Origin: Lasiosphaeria ovina
Lineage: Eukaryota > Ascomycota > Sordariomycetes > Sordariales > Lasiosphaeriaceae
Assembly: GCA_033439765.1 (NCBI GenBank)
Contig: JAULSN010000006.1
Coordinates: 2,790,001 to 2,854,000, forward strand
DNA: 64,000 bases
Direction of reading: 5' to 3'
Shown here: in pieces, positions 32,691 through 43,653 of the stretch
Layout: the number at the start of each line of letters is the position of its first letter
Numbering within the stretch: position 1 is the first letter of the stretch
Position numbers and translations under genes: made by a program
Notes under the pieces: model-generated
Seen by the model: the letters and a program-made list of their open reading frames with translations, nothing else
Database searches by the model: none
What the model was told of the DNA's origin: nothing

Positions 32691-34205
32691 AGTTTCCCGA
32701 ACTATATAACGAAGCATGAACAGGCAGGATACGGATAGGAATAGAGCTACGCCTAAGAGATCCGAGGTTGTAAGGACAACAATAACGAATGCCATGATGA
32801 AAGAATAGGCGATAGTAACGTGGAAAAAATTTTGAGGAGAGGGAAGTTCAAAGTGATCTGTGATGATGAAGCGAAGGGCGTACGATCTCTAGAGTCGCCG
32901 AAAACTGATACTTATATAGTCCGTCGGTTCCTCCGAGGTTGCTGCATCAGGCAGCGCTGAATGTGCCGCTGGGTCTAAGGCAGAATCTGTATCACGAACC
33001 AGGAATGCATGAGAGAGGCTGTGATACATAAGAGAGGCTATGATGCAGGAGAGAGGCTATGATACGTAAAATGTATAGTCTTGAGGGTATTATTATGGTC
33101 TAATATAAGGACGTCCAATTATATTTATATTATAGAAGGCAGAACCTGATGAGGCAGCCTATTTATGTATGATGACGTTGATACCACCTTCTCGGTGAGA
33201 ATTCCAGAGGCTGAGTGCGTTTTCTACGACGGAAGTTATAGCAAACAGAGCTGTATTACCTCTTATTATAGCTATCCACATCTTGGTAAGTCCGGGTCAA
33301 AGACCCGGAATATGAACTCAGGCGTTTTTCGTATTAATACCTAATCTCGAGATCAAAATCTGCCTTAGAATACGTAATAAGTGAGTTAAGGGTATTAGTA
33401 TACTTAGTTTTTCAATCTATACTTAGCCTTAACGCTAGGGCGTAAGAGTTAAAGACTTAATTACTCATTTAGAAGCGAGACTAGTAATACTAACTTCTTA
33501 ATAAAGAACACTTTATAGTAAAGAGGGCCATATTTATATTATCGTTATCTCTAGCGGTCCTACTTTTGCTATACGGATAGAGCTGGGGTATGGAGGCGAT
33601 ACTACAAACTCTTTAACCTAAGGCGTTTAACCCACGACGCTAAGAGACGTTCGCTTAAGGCAGTATCTCGGAAATAGGGATAATATGGAATTCATATAAT
33701 TCAATCTACTAATATAGTGGCGGCGGCTATAATAGTGCCGTCCGGGGCTTGCTTAAAGTTACCCCTTACTAGGTGGGAGGCACGAGTTATACTCTTGAGG
33801 CCGCCTTTACTACCTAGCGAGGAGAATACTCAGGATACGGCCGCGAAAAAACTATAAATCGTAGGTCCTTCGTATAGAGTAATATCGCTTATTAATATCT
33901 CCCAAGATATATAAGTAACTTTTAGTCCCCTTTTTAAAACTATAGCTATTTCCACTTCCTAATAGACATAAGCTAATTAATCTCTAATACCCTAAAGGGA
34001 TAGATTAGTAGGAGCGGTCCCTATACGATTAGCCGCTATAAGTATATTATTAGGTATTACTATAAGGGCTTATACAAGTATAGGCGACTTTATAGAAAAC
34101 GGTCCGCTCTAGAGAGATATATTAATCGATAAAGAAAGAGCGGCATCTTAGATGAAAATCGCCCATTTGGTTTAACCTTTTCTTCCTACGGAGTAGAAGC
34201 GCTTT
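32691..34205. other. mostly RIP-degraded spacer
   Basis: Holds the 19-bp minisatellite described separately and a perfect hairpin TCCGGGTC-AAA-GACCCGGA at 33291-33309. No protein was recognised. Confidence 0.4.
33013..33069 (+). repeat. three-copy 19-bp minisatellite
   Basis: Three consecutive 19-bp units GAGAGGCT(G/A)TGAT(A/G)C(A/G)(T/G)(A/G)A at 33013, 33032 and 33051. The units differ only by substitutions, largely transitions. Confidence 0.85.
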
Positions 34206-34209
34206 TAGT

Positions 34210-34872
34210 TATACCTTAAAAATAGGGTAATCAAGACCATAACCTATTCTAATAAAGCCGGTATCAAGTATCCTGGGAATAACAAGCCTGCTGAGACTAA
34301 CGATAAGTACGCTAAGGCCAGCGATAACCCTACTACAATTAATAACAAGCGTACTAAGGGTAGTAACCTAGCTACAATTAACGACAAGTACGCTAAGGGC
34401 AGTAACAAGCCGCGCCTGGGTGCCCCCCATCCTCCGGTTAGCTTAAGCGCTAAAGGTAAGAAAGGTATAAAGACCGTTTCTAAAACAATATTAATAGGTA
34501 GTAACAGTTCCGAAAATCACTCCGACATTTGGTCCAGCGAGACGACCAGAAGCTAGTAGAGAATCGCCTAATAAGCGAGGGCTTAGAGAACTAAATACTA
34601 TCCGACCACTAATAAAACGAGCTCGGGTGGGCAAGATATACTACCCTATTAAGAATATTAAGAACCCTCGTATCGAAAACGGCATGGCGATTTTCGATAT
34701 CGAGTAGCCCGAGGATCCCGTCGGCCTCCAAGATTTCACCGGCCCGGAGGCCATTGAACAATATAAAAAGCTTTTTGCTCGAAAATACGGACTCGACAAG
34801 TGGAATAAGTACTTTGACGCTATTAAGGGTAATAACTCAAGTTTGGGAACTGGAAAGCGGCGGCGTATTTAA
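34210..34872 (+). pseudogene. pseudogene with Asn/Lys-rich tandem peptide repeats
   Basis: Reads 'YLKNRVIKTITYSNKAGIKY', then three imperfect repeats of the type N-D-K-Y-A-K-(A/G)-S-(D/N)-N (34297-34410), a Pro/Ser linker, two TAG/TAA clusters, then a well-kept C-terminal region 'KRARVGKIYYPIKNIKNPRI', 'GMAIFDIE*PEDPVGLQDFT' and 'LFARKYGLDKWNKYFDAIKG', ending KRRRI-stop at 34872. The frame changes once near 34560. The C-terminal block looks like a conserved domain, but the family was not recognised. Stops are TAG/TAA. Confidence 0.45.
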
Positions 34873-35389
34873 GTAGGAATATATTCTGGCCTCGTTATAT
34901 TACTAATGTTAATAGTTACTTGCGTTACTTAGTTCTCCGTAGTTCTATAGTTATGAGTTCTTTTATATATATAGTATGATTTTGTTAAACGATACTATAT
35001 AAATACTCCTATTCCTATTTAGCATTATAAGCCATATCTTAAGCCGTTATATTATATAGCTATAGGATTTGCTACGGGAGGTAACCGTCGGAACTAGGCT
35101 ATCCCTCATTTAGCAGATGCTTAATGAAAATTTTCTAATTTGCCCGCCAACAGTACCTATATAACCGCGAAACTTCACCGGCCGGCTTAACCTACCTAAG
35201 AGGGAGTGGACAGCTAATATCCGTCACAGAGGGAAATTGTCCTTCGCAGCGGACACCTATCCTTCGTAGCGGACAAGTGTCCGCTATACTAGACCGTCCT
35301 AAAAACCAATATATCATAATAACTATCGGGATTTACGGTACTCAGATAATATTCTTATCTAGAAACGCATGAACCATAGACTCTTTTAA
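34873..35389. other. RIP-degraded spacer
   Basis: A short direct repeat '(t/c)ccttcg(c/t)agcggaca' occurs at about 35238 and 35261. No gene is supported. Confidence 0.35.
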
Positions 35390-36000
35390 TTCCAAGGCAG
35401 TGATATTGAAACCTATCTAGTGGATATATGGCCTCCTAAGGATCCGGTCCAAATCCGTCCATCCAATCCCACGGTCTACCACAAGAACAACATCCTTATC
35501 AAAGCGTTCCTCTACCATACTATCTTATGTTCGGACTATTTAGCCATCGAGTTCCCCCCTACCCGCAATTACAGCAAAGGCATTTCCCCAAGCCTTATGC
35601 ACATCGGTCTCAGCCCCAAACCCAAACGTGCCTGCCTCAAAGAAATTAGTAGGCTCGTTTATCCAAAAAAAAGTATATAAGGATCGAGTCATAATTAAGC
35701 GTGAAGCCCAGAAAGTATAGAAAATTACAAACCTAAGATACTATAGGTATTACCGTACAGGTTTAGTATAGTGGCGATATCACACATATGCGTTACTATG
35801 GGAAAGGATTAGGATCCCGCTAGGTTAGATCCCTGGCCTCTTGCTAAGCCAATTAAAGCTTCAAACAAAGGCCACGCGGGAGCAGCGCATACTATTCAGA
35901 AAGGTCAAAAAAGCCTTCGAGGTCAATAATAGCGAGTTAGCTATGCTACAGACTCAAATAGAGCATCTCCAAAGGCTTATTAACCTATCCAACTAGCAAG
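35390..36000 (+). pseudogene. possible pogo/Fot1-type transposase C-terminal remnant
   Basis: An open frame at 35420-35680 reads 'ETYLVDIWPPKDPVQIRPSN' and 'NILIKAFLYHTILCSD'. Further on a helical stretch 'REQRILFRKVKKAFEVNNSE' followed by 'LAMLQTQIEHLQRLI' resembles the coiled C-terminal tails of fungal pogo-type DDE transposases. No catalytic motifs were found upstream. It could instead be a gag-like or host coiled-coil gene. Confidence 0.35.
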
Positions 36001-37802
36001 CTATCTTACGGTTATAATATACTAGATATACTCCTCTTATTCGATTCCCGTATAATTAGAAACCAAGTATACTCTTTTATTACTACCACCTATCCTATAC
36101 CTAGCGCCTTATCTATACCCCCGACTATATTTTCTTCGCGATATGCTCCTTAGAGCATACCCTAACCGCCTATTCCTTCAGATATAGCGATAGCAATATA
36201 CTCCAGCGAAATAGTACCGGACTACTAGCGACCGCCGGAATAAGACGTTAGGCCTTAGTAACTTATCTTGAATCGCGGGTTATATTTTGGGGATTTCTAG
36301 CTCGAATTATCCGCAGGTAACTCGGACGATCCCGTTATAGGCGGCATACCTCCGTTGACCGAGAGGCTACGACAAACCGTATAAGCGCGTATAGCGGTAT
36401 TCTCATAGGCCAGGTTACTGGATTTGTATAAAAGATCTATCTTATACTCACGTCCATTAAATAGTACCAGGTAAGTATATCCACTATACTAGCTCCAGGG
36501 GGCGATTAACTCTATATTTCCGTTAGTACCGTAAAGCGGCCAGATACTACGCCTACCTTAAAGACGTCTCGACCCTTACCTCCGACGCTAACTACAAGTC
36601 TAACCGGGAACCGGCTTTCGAGCGAGTAGGTGGTTCACTCGCGGATAGACTCTCTAAGAACTTACTACTCCGATATCGGTCGAGTTCTTCTCAAATAAGG
36701 AAGTACGCCGTAGGGATAGGAAGTATCTAGAATAATATATATATAACGTAACAAGTAGTTCCCTCAAGGTCCTCCAAGGCAACCTTTATACGATTTCAGT
36801 ATCACCGATAGGATAATATGGATGGAGAAACGCAATATAATACGCAAATGGTATACTCGCTATTCGGCATCTTCGACGTCTAGCTATCGCTGCTATACGG
36901 CGGGTAAAGAGAGAACTTTTAAACGTCTGCGAGAGGAGATTAGCAAGGTCGATTGCTACCTTGGCGAACCTACGCTCCACTGAACCGCGACTTGACAAGA
37001 ATCGTATCGAAGAAGCAAGGGGTGGACTACCCTGTAGCTATTATAACAGTTTGACCACTGGAGGCCTTCTGCAATTCAGGCCTCCTCCAGGGCGTTCAGT
37101 GGGTAGAATTCAATAAGTATAATATTAGTAAAGTACTAGATACTCTAGTAAAGATCGTTAATATAATATACCTAGCTACCAGCCAGAACCATAATAAGTA
37201 ATAGAATTAGGCAGTTACAACCCCTATTAACTGGATCAAATCCAGTGTACCGTGTTTCTAATAATAGGAACCCCCTAGATTTTTATAGTTTAGACGGCTA
37301 AAATTTTAATTCGTAGGGTTATAATAGAGGTTTCCGGAAGGAGAGGCGACATCACCCCTCTATAGCTATGGCACCTCCAGGGATCGTTAGTTCTACTATT
37401 AGATTATAGCTACTAGTTTTCTTCAAAGCCGGCCTCAATTAACTCCGTCAGCTTTAACTCTAGGTCTACCGTTACCTCTCCTTCCACCACCTAACAAAGG
37501 TTCTTACGCCGCTCCAGCAACTTACGCTTCCTAGATGGGGAATCGGACTTTAGATCACTACGCCTTTATAGAATTCTCATCCTAGTATACTAGGGAAGTT
37601 ATCGCTAGTAGTCTATTAGATTATCTAGTTCTTCATCCGTAAGTTTCCCGTAATATTTGAACTTAATATAGGGCATACTATCTTAAATAGGCGGGAAAAA
37701 TGACCTCCCTAGACTTATACCATATAGTTTACCTAAGCCAGTATATCTAAACTAGACGCTATATAAGTCTAATTCTACGTCCCTAAAGTATAGTATATAG
37801 GT
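36001..37802. other. RIP-degraded tract
   Basis: Stop-dense. A somewhat GC-richer stretch at 36240-37000 includes an open minus-strand frame (36786-36998) without ATG. No family was recognised. Confidence 0.4.
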
Positions 37803-38681
37803 CTAGAGAGTTGTCGGATTAATTAATTTTCTTAGATTAGGTACTACTAATCTATTCCGGTCCGCGCGGCGCGAAAGATTAAGAGTAATTAGGGGATTTT
37901 TTATATGGATATTATATCCAAAGTACGAGCCCTCCTTAAACCTATTTGGATTTAACTTGGGGTTTATATTCCCGAACTAAGAGAAGTATATATATATTAG
38001 GGAAGATGTATCTTCTACCCCTATATCAAAAGTATTATAGAGGTATTTGAGATCGTAGCCTATTAGAAATATATTACCATCTTTTGTAAATGTTGTTTCA
38101 AGTATTAAAAGGTCCTTTGACCCTAAAATAGTAGCCCAGATATGAGTATGCTAGACACGCTTTTTTAAAGCTAGCGTTATGGGCACTATTCCTGCTTTTG
38201 CTACTTTCTGGAGTATATATGGCCTGAGCTATTCGGCGATTTGAAGCTATAACTTATCTAGAAGACTATCTAACGAAATATTATTGCCTTCGATCATTTC
38301 TATAGCCTTCTAATAGCTCTATTGAAGAAGAGTATCTATACCTAAGAAATTGGCTACTAAGATAATGTCGAAGAGCGTAGTTTTATTAAGATTAAAGAAT
38401 TCTTGGACATCCAACCTTTTCTTCTTATTCTTTACCGACGAATTGCTATAAGTATTAGTATGATAATTAAACTATCTGATAATCCATTTCAAAGTATTAT
38501 AGCTGATCGAGCTTATCGGTATGGCGTTTGATTGAATGATATTACTCGGTAAGTCGTCGAGCAAAGTGCGGAGAACTGTTGAACTTCGCCAGACTATTGC
38601 AAGGGCTTGAACAAGTTTTCCGTCGCCGCTACGTAGTATAATTTCTATTGGATAGAGAGATAAGGTAGGCATGTTGTCCAT
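37803..38681 (-). pseudogene. SKP1-like protein pseudogene
   Basis: Minus-strand frame from ATG 38681 to TAG 37803, 293 codons, without frameshift, broken only by TAG codons. The N-terminal part 'PIEIILRSGDGKLVQ' and 'IPISSISYNTLKWIIR' has the POZ-like fold pattern, and 'VQEFFNLNKTTLFDIILVAN' plus 'FLGIDTLLQ' matches the SKP1 dimerisation region (compare 'TLFELILAANYLDI'). After it comes a long extra C-terminal region ('LILETTFTKDGNIFLIGYDL', 'NTFDIGVEDTSSL') not found in canonical SKP1, so it is an expanded SKP1-like paralogue. SKP1 links F-box proteins to cullin ligases; this copy is dead. Confidence 0.65.
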
Positions 38682-39493
38682 TAATTTAGTCTATAAAGTG
38701 AATATAAATGGCAATTCAGTGAAGAGGTTAATTAGTAAACGCTAGTATCATTTTAGCGTATTAGAATTAGGAAGAGATATAGGTACAATTCTTTAAAGCG
38801 GGTGGCTCGTCATTGTTATATATAATATTAGGTCCACAAATAGGTCAAGAATTGGGAATATGGCGCTATATTAGGGGCGAATATTGTTTTGGTAGAGCGG
38901 GCTAGTTTCAGGTCCTTCCCGATCCGATTCTGGGCCAACAGGCCTGTTTGTATATTTAGCGAAAAATGGAAGGTTAGTGGCTTTAAAGGCTGACCTTCTC
39001 CGTACGAGATCCCAACGGCTCCGGTCTCGCAGAAAAACCCAGACCCCCGGTTGACCCTTTCCAAATAGGACCACGCAGCGATTAAGCTATTGAATCGGGT
39101 TGAAGCGGCGCCTCCTAGCTTGCTTTTTCATCGGGGAGGAAAGGGTAGTACGGATCGCTCTGTATTCTGAAAAATATCGAAACTTCCAAAATGCCTAGTT
39201 CTGCAACCACTTCCTCATCAGGTTCCTGTCCGCGGCGCCCCAACTTCGTCAACGCCGGGCTGCAGCATAACAGCTCAGGCCGGAACGCGATTTTGCGGCG
39301 AGCGCCGAGCGAGCCGCGAAATCGTGTGTAGGCATGGTCAAAAGCTTGCATATGGTCAAAAGCTGGCACTTAGAGATCCGTGATTCAGTCTCTATATCTA
39401 GTCTAATTTGGCTCTAACTATTTCAAAGCGTTTTTTTCTCACCAAAGCCAGGTGTTCAAGTATCTTGAATAATGTTAATGAAGATGGTTCCTA
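38682..39493. other. entry into third gene island, short frames only
   Basis: GC rises from about 38830. A minus-strand frame to 39115 contains the direct repeat AGCTTTTGACCAT (two copies near 39340-39365) and reads 'RRKIAFRPELLCCSPALTKL'; it lacks a clear start. No domain was recognised. Confidence 0.35.
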
Positions 39494-39561
39494 TTGACTT
39501 GGGGATCAGGGGTCACCCCCTATTTTTCGCTATTTTTCATTGTTTTTCTTGTGCATGTATG
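39494..39561 (+). repeat. R1 repeat, copy d (head only)
   Basis: TTGACTTGGGGATCAGGGGT followed by 'caccccctatttttcg' and a T-rich stretch to 'gtgcatgtatg'. Almost identical to the start of copy b, then unrelated sequence. Confidence 0.8.
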
Positions 39562-39877
39562 AAACCCTAGCCCAGGGAAAAAGTCCGTCTGACCTAATTT
39601 TCAGCAGTGCCATCGACCCACATTGCAACGCTATAATCATCGTCAAATCCTTCCTTTCCTACCTTCCTACAGCGTTTTCGCTACTAATAATTCCATTAAT
39701 ATCATGATGTGTTCGAAGAATTAGAGTGCGAAATGAAGTAGTTAGTTGGGTTCAGCGCTGTTTTCTGGTCTAGATTTTGTAGTTTTTTGGTGGAGCGGAA
39801 CTTGCCGCCAAATTAGCCAACTCAAACAAATCGAGCCTTCGACTACGCAAATCGACGACTTCCGAGGCCAATTCAAG

Positions 39878-40009
39878 TCAAATATAGCCTCGGATTTGGC
39901 TGATTTGAGTTCGTGCCAACGCTGGTGCATTTACATCGGCGCCCTTCTCGAGAAGTATCTGAACGACCTTGTCCTGGCCACCTTCAAAGGCGGCATAAAG
40001 CGCAGTGTA
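39878..40009 (-). pseudogene. isolated ankyrin-repeat fragment
   Basis: 44 codons between two stops read 'YTALYAAFEGGQDKVVQILL' and 'EKGADVNAPALA', a textbook ankyrin repeat (TALxxAxxxGHxxVVxxLLxxGADVN). No neighbouring repeats are readable, so it is a relic of a larger ankyrin protein. Codon use is GC-balanced. Ankyrin repeats act as recognition modules in fungal NLR-like proteins among many others. Confidence 0.65.
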
Positions 40010-40832
40010 TCAAGTATCTGCACATCGTCCATGAATGAGAAAGATGTAAAACTTCAACCCAGCCCTCGCAACGTGAGGTGGGTGAGTGATGGCGTATATA
40101 GTTTAAGGTTAGTCCTCCGCCTCTAACGCAGAATACTTGATATATACCAGCTTCCTTGCCGCTCTCGTTTTTGCCGAGAGACTGGCAAGTAAGGCTGTCA
40201 AAGCACATCAACTTCCATCTGCTGGCCAGTAGTTGCCTAATTTTAAGCGTCTATACTAATAATTGGGATCATTCAAATGACGTATCAAGGCTAGAGGGGT
40301 TACGGTCAGGAGCGATACATGATTGCGACGGTATATATCCGTCTTACCGCATATGGTACTTCAGCGGGTACTTAGAACCAGTGGACTAAATCCGTTTCGT
40401 AAACGCTTAAAAGGGTTGACAGAATGAAGCACATCTCAGCGTACTGCCATATACTATGTTTACCGCCACCCAAGTCTGCCTTGTAAGTCTCTGGTTTTGC
40501 CACTTGGTCTTGAATTATTGAGGTAGTGTGGTTAGTTTGTTTTCCCTGACCTGGTGTGCGCAGGGCACCAAGCTTCTCTCCCATGCGAAAGGGGGCATAC
40601 AAGTGGCCAATGCTGCACACTACAGAATACAAAAGGAGAGCCACCACGCTTTTTGAAATCAAATTTTTTGCTCTTTGTATCAGACGGAGGGAGATAGAAA
40701 CGGAGTTTTCTTCTTTAGACTCAGAGCAATACGGTAAGTGTTCGAGCAGAGTGGGAGTGACCGTTTTACTGACTCTACGACACGAGGAGCTTTTATAGCA
40801 GCCGGGACGCGAATACATAGCGGATAACCTTC

Positions 40833-41447
40833 ATGATGACAAAACGTCATGCTCAAGAACAAACTCTTGCGAGCACCTTGGTCGATCCGACGCCATATAC
40901 GGCAAACCGTCCAGCAATGCAGCCCGCAGAGCGGCGAGCCCCCTACAGAGAATTCAGCCGAACTTCAATGGATGACGCAAATACGGTCTTGGAAATAGTG
41001 CTACTCGGTTATATGAGATTATTGACGCCTACGGAAGACAACTTGTGTTGGGGCAAGTTGTTACAACATTTCTCTCAGCCTATAGCCGTGCTTCATTTCG
41101 ATCGCTGCGAAAATTATCCTCTTGGGGCTAGTGGCAGGTACTATATACTAGTACCAAAGAAATCTCCGTCGGCGCTGGACAAGTTCATCATTCTTGGAGT
41201 GGAGGAATACAACGAAAAGAAACTTTGGCTGCAGATAAAAGACGGGCTTAAGATGCCATTTAGGTATATACTCGCACTTGGTATCCTGTCTTACGATCCA
41301 ACTTACTCCACATCTCGAACGACAGTTACCTACGTTCGTGAGTCATATTTCTCTGCCGAGCTAGAGGGCACAGAATATCGGGTGAAGCGAGTTACTTCGA
41401 TTGAGGACTTGATGACGTACTATTCGCTATACTCATGGCGTCGTTAA
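40833..41447 (+). CDS. hypothetical 204-aa protein
   Basis: ATG start, uninterrupted to TAA 41447, GC-balanced codons. The N-terminal 45 residues are polar and probably disordered; the rest looks globular: 'ANTVLEIVLLGYMRLLTPTE', 'LCWGKLLQHFSQPIAVLHFD', 'GRYYILVPKKSPSALDKFII' and 'FRYILALGILSYDPTYSTS', ending 'TSIEDLMTYYSLYSWRR'. No signal peptide or transmembrane helix. No family was recognised. An overlapping-promoter minus-strand frame (40372-40818) starts 14 bp away but looks less protein-like. Confidence 0.55.
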   Translation: MMTKRHAQEQTLASTLVDPTPYTANRPAMQPAERRAPYREFSRTSMDDANTVLEIVLLGYMRLLTPTEDNLCWGKLLQHFSQPIAVLHFDRCENYPLGASGRYYILVPKKSPSALDKFIILGVEEYNEKKLWLQIKDGLKMPFRYILALGILSYDPTYSTSRTTVTYVRESYFSAELEGTEYRVKRVTSIEDLMTYYSLYSWRR

Positions 41448-41470
41448 GTGGCGGGCTTAGAAGTGGTCGG

Positions 41471-41776
41471 CTAGTGGAAAGTCGCCAGTTCCGTCGTATC
41501 GGCTTCTTCCGATTCTGCGGTGTCCTGAGAGGAAGATGTATTTAAGGAGCTATCACCCTTGGCCAAGGCATTCGAATCGGGCTTCTGGGTGCGGGTCGAG
41601 GCGCTGTTACATTCAGGAGCAAGTGGGTTGTTCGGATACTCGAGTTTGAGGATGACATCGCCATCGGGATCCACGGTATTGTTGCACATCCTTCTGCGGC
41701 GTTGAGACAAGACGGGTTGAGAAAGCTTACAGCAAAGAGAAATGGAGGTGTCTGCCCAAAACTTCTCATTCTCCAA
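41471..41776 (-). pseudogene. fragment with BTB-like 'DPDGDVIL' motif
   Basis: From ATG 41689 a 73-codon frame reads 'MCNNTVDPDGDVILKLEYPN', then a Ser/Thr/Glu-rich tail to TAG 41471. 'D-P-D-G-D-V-I-L' is the opening strand of many fungal BTB/POZ proteins, but the remainder of that fold is missing. Upstream, 'ctcaacgccgcag' at about 41692-41704 would be a good splice acceptor, so this may be the last exon of a broken gene. GC-balanced. Confidence 0.35.
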
Positions 41777-42181
41777 GGCTTGTAATTAAAAAATTGTTTC
41801 AGGTTAAACACTACGCATTGAAGCCGGCGAAGAACCCAAAGTCCCCACCAGAACAACCTCTTCACGAGTCAGGCAGCAATGCATGGCGACAACCTCGATA
41901 CGTAGCCGACCGTTAAGATGAAAAAATTAGGTATCACAAAAGCACGCATGTGTCAAAACCAAAATCCTCGGCCTTCAAAAGATGCGCCATCCATAGATGG
42001 TTGCACCGGACTATGAGATGAACCAACTGGACTGCTGGGAACTTCTCGGCTTCGGCTTGCTACCTCTCACGAACCCCGCTTCTCCTGCATCGTCGAACGA
42101 TAATGCTGCGCTCGCAGCTGCCCCATTGACGTGACTGTAGGCCTCATTGCAGCAGTCGCCCAGTAAATCGCGTGCTATCTA
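41777..42181. other. intergenic, possible 45-codon frame
   Basis: A short frame at 41997-42131 reads 'DYEMNQLDCWELLGFGLLPL'. It is too short to support as a gene. No other feature is seen. Confidence 0.35.
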
Positions 42182-42487
42182 CGGATGTTGGGGCCAAAAG
42201 AAAATTGACTGCCTAAGTCGCTTATAGTTGGTGGCCCGTGTCCACAGTCTAACCCTAACCCTGCATGACTTTCACACTGTCTTTCCTCAGCCGCTAGAAA
42301 TTTGTTTCTAGGGCTTATAGCCGCTAACCTTTAGTGGGCTAGGGACTATTGTCCAGTCAACGGCAGTGAGTGGTGTAGTGCGTGGTGCACAACTTTCAGC
42401 GCCAGTGAAATGGGCCCTGCACTATGTGCACAGACCATTTACCATAAGCGACTTAGGCAGTCAATTTTCTTTTGGCCCCAACTTCCG
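42182..42487. mobile_element. MITE with perfect terminal inverted repeats
   Basis: Arms 42187-42225 and 42444-42482 are exact inverted copies over 39 bp (outer part GTTGGGGCCAAAAGAAAATT). With one mismatch the pairing extends outward through CGGA(T/A), and imperfectly inward for another 20 bp. A TA dinucleotide flanks each end (42180-42181 and 42488-42489), the target duplication of Tc1/mariner elements. The internal part is non-coding, with a CTAGAAA-TTTG-TTTCTAG hairpin near 42296. The arms are not RIP-mutated, so the insertion is recent. About 306 bp long. Confidence 0.85.
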
Positions 42488-42892
42488 TACAGCAACTTGC
42501 ATCCCCGCACCTCTTGTACTTGGATAAACTCTTGGCGTTGAACAATACCACTCCAACAGCAGGAAACGCAGAAGGGCCAGAAGTTGGGACTGGGAATGCA
42601 CGGAATGATGGAGAGATATTAATCAGAGGCAGCGCACCACGAGTGAGAACGCTCTTGTGGGACTCGGGTGTTTATAGGCCTCGCTGCAGTCGGCTCGAAG
42701 TGATCGGTGCCATAGGAACGAGTCTTGATAGGGGCATCCACGTCGCCAAGATCGATCAGAATTATGTTCTAGCCGCCGGAACCGTGATAGAGGGTAGGGT
42801 TCAGCTGCTAATGATGGCGTCTGACCCAACTTCAAATCCATGTCCATATTCTTCTATTGAGACGACAAGCCGAAGTCATTCGGCCGGGAACT

Positions 42893-43318
42893 ATGTCATC
42901 TTACAGGGGCAGTTATGGTTCAAGTGCCACCCCAGAGGGTATCAGCACCCTCTACTCACTGTAACACTATCTGTGCGACGTCGCCGGCGCAGGTGCAGGT
43001 GGTGAAAGCAGCTACAATGCCGACGAGTGGCGCTGGATGGAGCAGGTATTGACTCTGGTGCCAAGCTCTGCCATCGCATCGGCTTCGTAGCTGACAGCAG
43101 CCAGAGAATATTTTTTCCCCGCGGCGTGCCCGGCAACATTTGTGGTGCAGCTGGAGAAGTCAGCAGAGAGGAACTTTACAGTCCATTCGGGTGTCACGAC
43201 AAGGGCTATATTCCTCAATTACGGTGGCTGTTCCCTCGGGATCAGCACAACGCTAGTCGATTACGTACCGCCGATGGGCTTTAGAGAGGCGAAACGCGGA
43301 GGAGCGCCATCGAGTTAA
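42893..43318 (+). pseudogene. GC-balanced gene with two nonsense codons
   Basis: A frame of 142 codons from ATG 42893 to TAA 43316 is interrupted by TAA (42962) and TAG (43088), both one C-to-T step from Gln. It reads 'SSYRGSYGSSATPEGISTLY', 'YLCDVAGAGAGGESSYNADE', 'EWRWMEQVLTLVPSSAIAS' and 'AREYFFPAACPATFVVQLEK', ending 'LVDYVPPMGFREAKRGG'. Sequence on both sides of the stops is protein-like. Alternatively, introns begin at the GTAAC (42961) or elsewhere. Family unknown. A second frame (42472-43005) overlaps without an ATG. Confidence 0.4.
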
Positions 43319-43653
43319 AATACACGGCATCATGGCGGCTTTGCCATCCTCTGATCAAGCCATGGCGCTGAGAGGCAGGCCGTGAGCCAACTGGAAGGCA
43401 CCAAGTCCCGAGGACTTGTTGGGCACGCGATTGGAGGGCAAACACCTGACTGCAGCCAGTCTCATATCCCCGCCAGCAGGACCCCTCCAAAGGTCGGCGG
43501 ACTAATCCAGATGGAGAGGGCACTGCCTGATAGGACGCAACCCCGCTCGGAAATGCCAAAGACTGCGCAGTGCGGAGTGGGCTTCATCGTCGCGAAACGC
43601 CTTAAACCTCGACCTTTCCACTCAACTTTGACGACAGTGGGAAATTGGGCATC
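43319..43653. other. intergenic, upstream of the 633-aa gene
   Basis: GC-balanced. Short frames on both strands, none convincing. Presumably the promoter of the following gene. Confidence 0.4.

Noticed and set aside
38828..39074. Two overlapping minus-strand frames of 67-78 codons
   Set aside because: No ATG-supported conserved product or domain; likely by chance at the island edge.
40372..40818. 148-codon minus-strand ATG frame
   Set aside because: It lies head to head, 14 bp from the more protein-like plus-strand gene, has biased low-complexity content and no domain; kept only as an alternative.
42249..42262. Telomere-like CTAACCCTAACCCT
   Set aside because: Only two units, inside the MITE and far from a sequence end; not a telomere.
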